Shown here: positions 15,982 through 25,099 of the stretch, piece by piece
How the letters are laid out: the number at the start of each line of letters is the position of its first letter
How positions within the stretch are numbered: position 1 is the first letter of the stretch
Assembly: GCA_963677915.2 (NCBI GenBank)
Contig: CAXXGE010000033.1
Span: 38,007 to 102,006, forward strand
DNA length: 64,000 bases
Direction of reading: 5' to 3'
Source: G963677915 sp963677915
Lineage (GTDB): Bacteria; Bacillota; Clostridia; Lachnospirales; Vallitaleaceae
Notes under the pieces: generated by a model
Databases searched by the model: none
What the model saw: only the letters and a program-made list of their open reading frames with translations
Told to the model about the DNA's origin: nothing
Made by a program: the position numbers and the translations under genes

Positions 15982-17602
15982 TAAATTCATTGAAGAAGGA
16001 TATATACGGCCAGCAATAGAATTTCATAAAGGATTGAATACAATAATGGGTAGTGATACAGGATCTAATTCAATTGGGAAGTCGACATTCCTAATGATTT
16101 TGGATTTTGTATTTGGTGGCGAAGATTATATTAAGATTTCTGCAGATGTCCAAGAAGAAGTTAGAGTACATACTATAGAATTCATTTTTCATTTTGAAGG
16201 TGATAAAAAGTCTTATTACTTTGCTCGATCTACAGGAGACTATTCTGTTGTGAATGTATGCGATAATGAGTTTAATCCTCAAAAATCAATTTCAATAGAA
16301 AAGTATAAAGCGTTTTTGGCAAAGAAATATGGATTGAATTTACCTGGATTAACCTTTCGTAGTGCAGTAAGCAGATTTTTTAGAGTTTATGGGAGGGATA
16401 CAAGGGATGAAAAAAATCCATTAAGAAATTATTCGGGGGAAGGTGACAAATCCCAAATTGAAGAATTGCTGAAATTATTTAATAAATATGCAGCAGTTGA
16501 AGAGAGAACCAAATTATTTAATGCTGCTAAGGATGAAGAAACCGCTTTTCGTTTAGCTAGAAAATATCAGTATGTTACTTCGGTTCCAAATAAAACGACA
16601 TATAACGAAAATGTTAAGAGGATCGTAGAACTTCAAGATGAAGCAAGTGAATTGGCCAATAGTAGCTCGAGAGGCTTGCTTGACATGGATTCAATTCAAG
16701 TTCAGCGATTATCAGAGATTAAACACCAGTTGTCAAATTTCAAACGTCAACGAACAAGGTTAATAGCTCAGAAGAAAAGATCTGAGTCTGATAGAGATTT
16801 TACAAAACATAAGTTTCAAAAAGACTATGCTGATTTATTGCAATTCTTCCCAGAAGTGAAGGTAGAAAGATTAGAGGAGATTGAAAACTTTCATAGACAA
16901 CTAACTAATATTCTAAAGAAAGAATTTAAAGAAAATACAGACAGTATTCAGGCAATGATCGATTTGGCATCTTCAGAAATCAAAGAACTAGAGATCCAGA
17001 TAAATGATATAAGCAACATTCCAAATGTTTCACAAGCTATTTTAGATAAATATGCCCAAGTTCAAAGAGAATTGCAGCATTTAAAAGAGGCAAATGAAAA
17101 TTATGAAAAAGTCGATGAGCTTAAAGAAAAGAAGAAAATGCTGAATGATGCTTTGAATGCGTTGGTAGTAGAGGTAATTAGTGTATTACAACAGGAAATA
17201 AATGAAATAATGAGAGAATTGAATGACTACATCTATGATGGTAGAAAAACTGCGCCAATAATAACAATAAAAGATGCAAGTCATTATGATTTCTATACTC
17301 CAAAAGACACAGGGACTGGTTCGCAATACAAAGGGCTTGTAGTTTTTGATTTGGCTGCACTAAAAATGACTTCGCTTCCAGTGTTAGTTCATGATTCAGT
17401 GCTGTTAAAACAGATAGAAGATGAAGCATTGGAAAAAATACTCGAATTATATGATGAATCACCGAAACAAGTATTTATTGCTTTGGATAAAGGGCGTTCA
17501 TATACGCAACGTTCACAGACTATATTGGATCAAACAAAGGTTTTGCAACTCTATCCTGGCGGTGGAGAGTTGTTTGGTCGTTCATGGAATGAAACCAGAT
17601 AG
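15959..17602 (+). CDS. ABC-3C system ATPase, DUF2326 family
   Basis: The 547-residue SMC/RecN-like ATPase has Walker A G-S-N-S-I-G-K-S-T-F near residue 37 and a long central coiled-coil (about residues 200-410, rich in E-K-L-Q heptads). The C-terminal part, V-V-F-D-L-A-A-L-K-M then L-P-V-L-V-H-D-S-V-L, is typical of DUF2326 proteins. In ABC-3C systems it is thought to sense invading DNA or a phage event and license the effector. All visible ATPase motifs are intact although the partner gene upstream is frameshifted. The alternative start at 15968 is also in frame. Confidence 0.9.
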   Translation: MLKMIRCDKFIEEGYIRPAIEFHKGLNTIMGSDTGSNSIGKSTFLMILDFVFGGEDYIKISADVQEEVRVHTIEFIFHFEGDKKSYYFARSTGDYSVVNVCDNEFNPQKSISIEKYKAFLAKKYGLNLPGLTFRSAVSRFFRVYGRDTRDEKNPLRNYSGEGDKSQIEELLKLFNKYAAVEERTKLFNAAKDEETAFRLARKYQYVTSVPNKTTYNENVKRIVELQDEASELANSSSRGLLDMDSIQVQRLSEIKHQLSNFKRQRTRLIAQKKRSESDRDFTKHKFQKDYADLLQFFPEVKVERLEEIENFHRQLTNILKKEFKENTDSIQAMIDLASSEIKELEIQINDISNIPNVSQAILDKYAQVQRELQHLKEANENYEKVDELKEKKKMLNDALNALVVEVISVLQQEINEIMRELNDYIYDGRKTAPIITIKDASHYDFYTPKDTGTGSQYKGLVVFDLAALKMTSLPVLVHDSVLLKQIEDEALEKILELYDESPKQVFIALDKGRSYTQRSQTILDQTKVLQLYPGGGELFGRSWNETR

Positions 17603-17632
17603 TGTTGTCTCAAGTAGAATATGGAGGTAATT

Positions 17633-17848
17633 ATGCGATTTAGTTATAATAAATTGTGGAAAATGCTTATTGATAAAAATATGAATAAACAAGATTTAAG
17701 AAATCTTAGTGGTGTTAGCTCAACATCAATTGCAAAACTTGGCAAAGGAGCGAATATCAATACTGATGTTTTGTTACGTATATGCATTGCATTGAAGTGT
17801 GATGTTGGAGACATTATGGAATTAGTTACAGATGAAAAGGAGGTGTGA
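17633..17848 (+). CDS. XRE/Cro-type HTH regulator
   Basis: A 71-residue protein starting M-R-F-S-Y-N-K-L-W-K-M-L after GGAGGTAATT. The helix-turn-helix spans M-N-K-Q-D-L-R-N-L-S-G-V-S-S-T-S-I-A-K-L and ends with the C-D-V-G-D-I-M-E typical of small YozG/XRE proteins. It is 30 bases after the DUF2326 gene and 3 bases before the helicase gene, so it is part of the operon and a natural candidate for autoregulation of both defence systems. The inverted repeat at 14341-14395 is a possible operator. Confidence 0.85.
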   Translation: MRFSYNKLWKMLIDKNMNKQDLRNLSGVSSTSIAKLGKGANINTDVLLRICIALKCDVGDIMELVTDEKEV

Positions 17849-17851
17849 TGA

Positions 17852-20137
17852 ATGGCGCGCCTTGAAGATATAACTATTGGGAGTAGTATAACCGGTATTA
17901 CTGGAAATCAACAGGTTAGTATTGTTGCTGTAAAGTGGCACGGAACAAATGCGATGACAGTCACATTTAAGAATTCAGCAGGAAATGTAGCAGAACAAAT
18001 ATTATATCGGGAAGATGAAGAAAGAATCAACGTAGAAGATGGAAGTTTGCCATGGAGCTTTGATGCAGATGCGAATATGCTCAGATTAACATCGGAAGCA
18101 TATCGTATTCATCTAGCTCATATTTTTGATCCCTATCTTGCTGTACATACGTCTGCAATTGAACCGTTGCCACATCAAATCTCAGCAGTATATCAAGAAA
18201 TGCTGCCGAGATTACCTTTGAGATATATTCTTGCAGATGATCCGGGTGCTGGAAAAACGATTATGACGGGATTGTTCCTAAAAGAGTTGCTTGTGCGTGG
18301 AGATCTGAAACGATGTATGATTGTATCTCCTGGTAATTTAGCTGAGCAGTGGCAGGATGAACTATTTCGTAAATTTAATTTACGGTTTGAAATTCTAACT
18401 AATGACCGGATAGAATCATCTGTTACGGGGAATGTGTTTACAGAGGCGAATTTGTGTATTGTACGATTGGATAAGTTATCGAGAAATGAAGATATTCAGG
18501 CAAAGCTAAGAGTAACAGACTGGGATTTGATTGTATGTGATGAGGCACACAAAATGTCCGCTACCGTTTGGGGTGGCGAAATCAAATATACGAAAAGATT
18601 TCAATTAGGACGATTACTTTCATCGATTACACGTCACTTCTTACTTTTGACAGCGACACCACATAATGGTAAAGAAGAAGATTTTCAACTTTTTATGTCA
18701 CTCATTGATCAAGATCGTTTTGAAGGAGTAGTAAGAAGTGGAAGTCAAGCTGTTGATGTTACAGATGTCATGCGTAGACTTGTGAAAGAAGATTTGCTTA
18801 AATTTGATGGAACGCCATTGTTTCCTGAAAGGATTGCATATACAGTTAATTATGATCTTTCACCTAAAGAAGCAGCACTATATACTGCAGTTACAGATTA
18901 TGTACAGGAAGAGTTTAATCGTGCAGATCAATTAAATAATGAACGTAAAACGACTGTTGGTTTTGCATTGACCATATTACAGCGTCGCTTAGCTTCCTCT
19001 CCCGAAGCGATTTATCAATCTATAAAAAGACGCCGTGAACGGTTGGAGAATCGATTAGCTGAGGAACGACTTGGTAAGCGAGCTGCAGAATACAGTTTTC
19101 AGAATTATGATGATTATGACGATGATGATTTACCTTCATCTGAATTAGAAGATACTGAAGAAATGGTTGTAGATCAAGCGACTGCTGCTCAAACCATAGC
19201 AGAACTTGAATTGGAAATTACGACTTTAAAAAAGCTTGAAAGAATGGCAAATGATGTCCGTCAGAGTGGTGAAGATCGAAAATGGGATGAGCTTTCAAAA
19301 CTTCTTCAGGATAACAGCAACATGTTCGGTAATGATGGTATGCGAGAAAAACTAATAATATTTACCGAACATAAGGATACACTTCAATATCTTACTGATA
19401 AAATTCGATCATTACTGGGTAATGAAGAAGCAGTTGTCAATATTCATGGAGGAATCCTTCGTGACGAGAGAAGAAAAGTAGAAGAATTATTTAGGCAAGA
19501 CAAGGAAGTAAGAATTCTGATTGCAACAGACGCGGCTGGTGAAGGTATAAACTTGCAAAGGGCACATTTGATGGTTAATTACGACTTACCGTGGAATCCT
19601 AACCGTTTAGAACAGCGATTTGGACGTATACATCGTATTGGTCAGACGGAAGTGTGCCATCTATGGAATTTAGTATCTCAAGAAACTCGTGAAGGGATGG
19701 TGTTCCAACGACTGTTTGAGAAGTTGGAACAAGAACGAGAATCTCTTAGAGGAAAAGTTTTTGATGTTCTGGGTAAGCTTACTTTTAATAACAAATCATT
19801 AAAAGATTTGCTCATTGAAGCGGTGAGATACAATAATCAAGAGGATGTTAGAAAGCGCCTATACGAAGTGGTGGATCATTCGCTAGACCGTGAAACTCTT
19901 CAAAAACTTCTTGATGAAAATGCGTTAACTGAAGATGCAATGGATGTGAGCCAAGTTACATCAATACGTGAAGATATGGAGAGAATGGAAGCTCATAGAT
20001 TGCAACCACATTTTATTGAAGCATTTTTTATTGAGGCATTCCAGAATGTTGGAGGAAAGATACGTCCTAGAGAAAAAGGCAGATATGAGATAACCACGGT
20101 ACCATTTGCTGTGCGAAACCGGAAGTTGTCAAGGTAG
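17852..20137 (+). pseudogene. SNF2/DEAD helicase of an Hma-like defence system, 5' part, cut by an IS
   Basis: The open frame encodes about 755 native residues before the insertion. Motifs in order: Walker A D-D-P-G-A-G-K-T near 128, D-E-A-H near 229, L-T-A-T-P-H-N-G near 267, I-A-T-D-A-A-G-E-G-I-N-L near 561 and R-F-G-R-I-H-R-I-G-Q near 590. All belong to an SF2 helicase. Native sequence runs through V-R-N-R and is lost in the IS3 element from 20122; the frame resumes exactly at 21976. The intact protein would be about 1165 residues ending in a DUF3883-type domain. With the DUF1156 methylase and DUF499 ATPase downstream it forms a helicase-methylase-ATPase set. A truncated helicase core may still be made. 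Confidence 0.88.
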
Positions 20138-20180
20138 TTGTCCGATTTATTGAAAAGTTTCCGCTTATTTATTCCACGGT

Positions 20181-20293
20181 CCTGTTGACAACGAGCCTCT
20201 GCGGGCATGTCTCCAGCCATCGTCAGCATCCCCCTAAAAAGATGGGGATGCCCGCCGTAGCAGGCTTACATGCCCACCCTCATTGTCAACAGG
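20181..20293. repeat. Triple nested inverted repeat inside the IS3 element
   Basis: Three concentric perfect arms are present: CCTGTTGACAA/TTGTCAACAGG (20181-20191, 20283-20293), GGGCATGT/ACATGCCC (20203-20210, 20268-20275) and GCATCCCC/GGGGATGC (20226-20233, 20244-20251). They lie downstream of orfB and share TTGTCA with the element ends. They could form a cruciform or a strong RNA stem that blocks read-through. Confidence 0.6.
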
Positions 20294-20325
20294 CTTTCGC
20301 GGCATAAAGTAGCTATAGGGCGGCA

Positions 20326-21405
20326 TCAGGCAGTTGCCGATTTACTGGATGTATCGTGTACAGCTTTTTCAGGATTTAACCATACCTGCTTTTCGATAGA
20401 CCAATCCCTTGTATCACCGGCCCATCTGTTGGGGTTCTTAAGCCGGGCGGTTTTATAGACCAGATCGCGCTTGGCGAGAATACTTAGGCCATGGTCTTTG
20501 GAGTGTCTCTGGTTGGGCGTCAGGAACTTGATCCCACTGTGTCTGTGGTTGTTGTTGTACCAATCCACGAAATCGTGGACCCATTCACGGGCTTCGTTGA
20601 TGGTCTTGAAGCCTTTTGGCTGGTAATTACACCGGTATTTCAAAGTCTTGAACAGGCTTTCTGCATATGGATTGTCATTGCTGACACGCGGCCTGCTTCT
20701 GGAAGGCGTAATGCCCAAGTTGTAGAGCGTTTCAAGCATAGTAGCACCCTTCATGGGTGAACCATTGTCCGAATGCAGCACCAAGGGATGTTGCCTGTTG
20801 ACCAGATTTTCTGCGATAATGGCCCGGCGAATAAGTTCGCTTGCATTTTCAGCAGATTCGGCCTCCCATACTTCCCATGCGATGATTTTCCTGCTGAACA
20901 GATCGGAGATCATGTACAGATAATAGTGACGTCCTTTGACAGGTCCATTCAGGTAGGTGATGTCCCAGGTGTAAACTCGATTGGGTGCTGTTGCTACATG
21001 TGTTGAAATTTCCCGCTTAACCGGCTCTTTGCTGCGGCCCCGGTGTTGCAGTTGCTTTGCTTCTCTTAGAACACGATAAAAGGTTGATTCCGATGCTATA
21101 TAGATGCCCCTGTCAGCCAGTATCGGCACAATCTGGCTTGGCGGCAGATTGCTGAACTCAGGCAGATTGACCACCTTCAGTATTTGTTCGACCTCTTCAT
21201 CCGAAAGCTTGTTATGTGGCTCGGGATGAACAGCGATGGTGCGCTTATCGATATGCTGCTGGTGTTCTTCGAAGGACTCCCGCCAACGATTATAGGTTCT
21301 TGTACTGATTTCGGCTTCTTCACAAGCGATGGAGAGACGAGCGCCGGCTTCCACAGCTTCCACTATGAGATCCATCACTTTTTTGCGCAACTCGGGTTCT
21401 GTCAT
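20326..21405 (-). CDS. IS3-family transposase OrfB (DDE integrase core)
   Basis: The 359-residue protein has the IS3/retroviral-type core: first D in Y-T-W-D-I-T-Y-L, second D in L-H-S-D-N-G-S-P, and E in N-P-Y-A-E-S-L-F-K-T-L-K-Y. The N-terminal part is a helix-turn-helix region with E-A-E-I-S-T-R-T-Y-N-R-W. The start overlaps the orfA stop as ATGA. The usual IS3 programmed frameshift site may not be needed because reinitiation at ATGA is possible. The gene looks intact and the element may be active. Confidence 0.9.
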   Translation of the reverse strand: MTEPELRKKVMDLIVEAVEAGARLSIACEEAEISTRTYNRWRESFEEHQQHIDKRTIAVHPEPHNKLSDEEVEQILKVVNLPEFSNLPPSQIVPILADRGIYIASESTFYRVLREAKQLQHRGRSKEPVKREISTHVATAPNRVYTWDITYLNGPVKGRHYYLYMISDLFSRKIIAWEVWEAESAENASELIRRAIIAENLVNRQHPLVLHSDNGSPMKGATMLETLYNLGITPSRSRPRVSNDNPYAESLFKTLKYRCNYQPKGFKTINEAREWVHDFVDWYNNNHRHSGIKFLTPNQRHSKDHGLSILAKRDLVYKTARLKNPNRWAGDTRDWSIEKQVWLNPEKAVHDTSSKSATA

Positions 21406-21896
21406 TCTTCCGCGTCGTCGTTCCCCAGTAACGCATCCAGCTTTTTTCTAAGTACCAGAATGGCAGCTGTTTCTGCCAATGCTTTTTCTTTACGTTGAAG
21501 TTCCTTTTGCAGGGCTCTGATTTCCTTATCTTTGGACTTCATTTCCTTGTTAAGACGGGAAGCTTCTTCAGCAACACCGCCGTTGGCCTGCATGCAGGCA
21601 TCTTTCCAGTCCTTGACCTGCTCGGGGTATAGCCCTTTTGAGCGGCAGTACTTGGAAAGTTCGGCTTCATTCATGCTCGTCGTTTCCAAGACTATCATGA
21701 ATTTTTCCTGGCTGCTCCACCGATCGGTATCACTCGTTTTCAATGGCTCGCCTGACGACATGTGTTTCTTTTTCCATTTGTTTAGTGTCGCAATGCTGAC
21801 ATTTGTTTCCTTGGATATTTTGGAAACCGGTTCGCTGTTTGGCGGCAGCATCCTGGCAATCATTTTCTCTTTGAATTCTTTGCTGTAACTTGTCAT
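21402..21896 (-). CDS. IS3-family transposase OrfA
   Basis: A 164-residue protein with an HTH of the transposase_8 kind (F-K-E-K-M-I-A-R-M-L, then S-I-A-T-L-N-K-W-K-K-K) and a leucine-zipper-like coiled-coil toward the C-terminus (residues about 105-155, K-E-L-Q-R-K-E-K-A-L-A). This domain binds the IS ends and multimerises with OrfB. The stop overlaps the OrfB start by ATGA. Confidence 0.87.
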   Translation of the reverse strand: MTSYSKEFKEKMIARMLPPNSEPVSKISKETNVSIATLNKWKKKHMSSGEPLKTSDTDRWSSQEKFMIVLETTSMNEAELSKYCRSKGLYPEQVKDWKDACMQANGGVAEEASRLNKEMKSKDKEIRALQKELQRKEKALAETAAILVLRKKLDALLGNDDAEE

Positions 21897-21973
21897 GTGT
21901 TGTGTCCCTCCGTCTTCTTAAGACTACAATATACTATTTTCTCAACTACATGACAACTAGTCTAACACCTAGG

Positions 21974-23217
21974 GAAACCGCGATATGCAAATTGGTTTTG
22001 GAGAACCTGTATTACAAAGATATGAACGTGTGTGCTTTGATAAATCATATAGTAATCTACAAGGACTGCCACAAGCTGCACTTATTGCGCCAGGACATCC
22101 GTTGCTAGAAGCAACAATAGATCTTATACGAGAAAGAAACATTGATGTTTTAAAACGAGGAGCTGTTTTTGTAGATGATAATGATTTTGGCACAGACGCA
22201 CGACTCCTTTTCTATATTGAGGATTCAGTGCAAGATGGTGTAATACTACCGAACGGGAGTAAAAGAATCATTTCAAGACATATTCATTTTGTCGAAATTA
22301 AAGAGGATGGTACGACAATGAACACTGGATATGCTCCATATCTGGATTACCGTTCTGCTGACAAAGAAGAGCAAGATGCAGTCAGATCATTTTTAAATAC
22401 TCAACAGTGGCTACAGAATAATGTAGAAGATGTAGCTGTTGGATATGCTATTTCAGAAGTAATACCATCCCATGTATCTGAAGTTAGAGCGCGTAAAACA
22501 AAACTTATTGATAAGACTGCCAAAGCAGTAAAAGAAAGATTGACATCTGAGATACAATATTGGGATTTTCGTGCTGCGGATTTGAAGATGAAAGAATCTG
22601 CTGGAAAGGTTAATGCAAAGCAAAATTCGAAAATGGCTAGCAGAAGAGCAGAAGAACTTGAAGCGCGTATGCAAAGAAGGTTAGCAGAGCTAGAATCTGA
22701 GAAGCTTATTTCCGCAATGCCACCTGTAATTGTTGGTGGAGCAATTGTTGTTCCTATAGGATTGATGAATAAACTTACTGGCAAACCAAATACTTTTAGT
22801 GTAGATGTTGCTGCTAGGAAAGTTGTTGAACAAGCTGCAATGAATGCTGTCACAGAAATTGAAATGTCATTTGGGTATATTCCAAAAGATGTAAGTGCAG
22901 AAAAAGTTGGATATGATATTGAATCTCAGATTCCAAAGTCATTACAAAGCGCGAATGTATCAACACTTCGCTTTATTGAAGTTAAGGGGAGAGCGAAGGG
23001 AGCAAGTACAGTGACCGTCAGCAAAAATGAGATACTTACGGCATTGAATAAGCCAGAAGAGTATATTCTTGCTATAGTTGAAGTTGATGGAATAAAAACA
23101 AAAACTATTTATTTGAAAAATCCATTTAGAGTGCGTCCTGATTTTGCAGCTACAAGTATAAACTACGATATTTTAGATTTGATAAATGGTGCAGAGATAT
23201 TGCTGCAGAAAGGTTAA
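21974..23217 (+). pseudogene. Hma-like helicase, 3' part with DUF3883 domain
   Basis: After the IS the helicase frame resumes at AAC CGC GAT (N-R-D) and runs to the native stop at 23217. It includes G-F-G-E-P-V-L-Q-R-Y-E-R-V, a long helical region with K-M-A-S-R-R-A-E-E-L-E, and a C-terminal DUF3883-type module L-R-F-I-E-V-K-G-R-A-K with PD-(D/E)XK flavour (E-V-K). An ATG at 21985 could start a separate 410-residue fragment, but no good ribosome site precedes it. This fragment was fused to the helicase before insertion. Confidence 0.85.
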
Positions 23218-23248
23218 ATATATGGAATATAAGAAGAAATGTATCTAT

Positions 23249-24763
23249 TCAGTCAGCCTCAAATAGCAACCTATAATCGTCGCCTTCAAGAGCTGCTTTA
23301 ATTGCTTCATGTGTATTGATGCCATGTTTCTTGGCTGTTCCAAGATATGACTTTATCGTCATGAATGTGTCTGCACCTTTTAACGTTCTGAAGCAGCCAC
23401 TGACTTTTGCTTTGATTTTTATCATCCGAATACTTTGCTCTGCAATGTTGTTCGTAAAGGGAACATTGAAATCATGAATAAATTGGCAGACTTCTCCCTT
23501 GTGGTCGATTAACCTATCGATGAGGGCAAGAACGGTACCTTTTTTGATTCGTCCTTTCTTTCCAGGAACTCTCTCAGGAGTTGGATTCTGCTCCTTTGCC
23601 ACTGCCATTATCCGGTCGTATTCATCACTGAATTTACGGCTATGATAATAGCTGATTGAGGTTTTCCTTTTTTCCATAGCTTTGTTCTTCGCTTTGTTCA
23701 TCTTCAGCAGCAGCTTTTGGAAAGCTTCCGGCCACTCTTTTTGCTCCTTATGGTGGTCAATAACCCCATTTAACTCTCGGAGCAAGTGAGCTGCACACAC
23801 GGCATGTTGGAGATTATACATCCAGTAGGAAGCCCAAAAGTCATGGATTATCAGCCCATCGAAATCAGGAAGAAAGCCTATGGCATCCATACCTTCTTTG
23901 CCTCGCTTTTTGTTTATCCCGAGATAGGTATAGTCCTTATCACAGGCACTATGGACCCAGTGAAGACTTCCTGCTGTACGCAGACCGGTTTCATCACAAT
24001 GGATAACCGATTTGTTAAGCAATGCAGTTCGAATACTCTCAACCGTGTCTTCCACTTTATTGGCAAACCTGCTGACCATGGCATTGACGGTTCCGACACT
24101 GATCGGCAACCCCAATACAGAGGACAAGATATCATGTGTCCGTTGCACGCCCACCATCCCTTCGGTGTTGAGAGCTATAGCAAGTGCTTGGACGTTGGTG
24201 CCGTATTGCATGCTCGAGTTGATTGAATCCGGAAATTCACCACTGATGACTTGATGTTTCTCAAGTGGACATACATACGATTCTGTGTAATGGGGAACTA
24301 TGGTTGTTTTTATTTCGACATCAATAACGTTCCTGATGGCAGACCGGCCGCAGCTCACACATTCATTCTCATAAGGACAGCCTTTACAGGCTTTGGGTCT
24401 GTGTACTATCGGGTCATCAGAGGTTGCCATCAGCGTGAGTCCGCTGCCTTTATGACCTTTTTGCCCACCGGGTTTTCTGCCGGAAGGTTTCCGAAGACTT
24501 TTGGGGCTTGGCTTGGCAAGGCCATCAGAAGACGGCGGCTTGGAACTGTTTTTGGAATTCTTGCCTATTTGCTCTTTCAAAGATTCAATGGTTTTCACCA
24601 GTTGGGCAATCGTGTGGTTCAATTCCTCATTGGTTTGAACCTGCTTCTCAGAAGAAGCAGCCATTGCTTCCAGGGTTTTTGACATGGTATCAATGGTCTT
24701 GCTCATAGATGCAATTTGCTGTTTTTGTTCTTCGTTTTCTTTGAGTAATTCTTCGTGAGTCAC
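23249..24763 (-). CDS. IS66-family transposase (TnpC-like)
   Basis: The protein has the IS66 layout: N-terminal coiled-coil with repeated S-K-T-I-D-T-M heptads, the K-N-S-x-N-S-S-K-P-P-S-S-D-G motif, a zinc-finger segment (C-K-G-C...C-V-S-C), then a DDE core with H-C-D-E-T-G, I-H-D-F-W-A-S-Y and N-N-I-A-E-Q-S-I-R. No tnpA/tnpB accessory genes flank it, as in the ISBst12-type subgroup. GTG at 24763 is preferred because AGAAGGTG precedes it; an ATG at 24832 is also open. The element lies between the helicase and methylase genes and probably uncouples them. Terminal repeats were not identified with confidence. Confidence 0.9.
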   Translation of the reverse strand: MTHEELLKENEEQKQQIASMSKTIDTMSKTLEAMAASSEKQVQTNEELNHTIAQLVKTIESLKEQIGKNSKNSSKPPSSDGLAKPSPKSLRKPSGRKPGGQKGHKGSGLTLMATSDDPIVHRPKACKGCPYENECVSCGRSAIRNVIDVEIKTTIVPHYTESYVCPLEKHQVISGEFPDSINSSMQYGTNVQALAIALNTEGMVGVQRTHDILSSVLGLPISVGTVNAMVSRFANKVEDTVESIRTALLNKSVIHCDETGLRTAGSLHWVHSACDKDYTYLGINKKRGKEGMDAIGFLPDFDGLIIHDFWASYWMYNLQHAVCAAHLLRELNGVIDHHKEQKEWPEAFQKLLLKMNKAKNKAMEKRKTSISYYHSRKFSDEYDRIMAVAKEQNPTPERVPGKKGRIKKGTVLALIDRLIDHKGEVCQFIHDFNVPFTNNIAEQSIRMIKIKAKVSGCFRTLKGADTFMTIKSYLGTAKKHGINTHEAIKAALEGDDYRLLFEAD

Positions 24764-24823
24764 AGGTTCACCTTCTCTCGTTTTCTCTACTAATATTATA
24801 GTGAAAACGGCAGGCAAAGGCGA

Positions 24824-24909
24824 ATGTGCCACAAAAGACCTTCGTCATTATGACGTGTTGACAACTCTTGGTTTATTGGAGCAAATCATAAGCCGACCAA
24901 GTGGCACAT
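24824..24909. repeat. Inverted repeat and palindrome beside the IS66 transposase
   Basis: ATGTGCCAC (24824-24832) and GTGGCACAT (24901-24909) are perfect inverted copies, and CGTCATTATGACG (24843-24855) is a 13-base palindrome between them. These may be part of the IS66 end or an older insertion. The whole gap to the methylase start (24833-25099) has no convincing gene. Confidence 0.4.
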
Positions 24910-25099
24910 GGAAGTTATCCACTGAAATCAAGGCCAAAGATGATTTATATGCCAATAGTACGATGATTTTGCCAGCCAATAAAAAGTAGAAACTATCAAC
25001 AGGCAGCAGATGCAGTTAAAACTTTTTCAAATTCAGCGAATGTCACAAAATCAATGGAAAATGCGAGCCGACTGAACAGTTACGAAGAAATTAATTGAA

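Larger units (their letters stand above)
20122..21973 (-). mobile_element. IS3-family insertion sequence in the helicase gene
   Basis: The inserted segment lies between two copies of GAAACCG (20115-20121 and 21974-21980). Removing the insert and one copy restores an uninterrupted frame V-R-N-R-D-M-Q-I-G-F-G-E-P-V-L. It contains transposase orfA and orfB on the minus strand. Near the ends AGTTGTCA is found in inverted orientation (plus strand near 20123; minus strand near 21955), but the arms are not symmetrical about the duplication, so the exact tips are uncertain. A 7-base duplication is longer than usual for this family. Confidence 0.75.

Noticed and set aside
22401..22853. Minus-strand open frame within the helicase 3' part
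   Set aside because: Hydrophobic low-complexity translation of an antisense frame; the plus strand encodes the conserved helicase tail.
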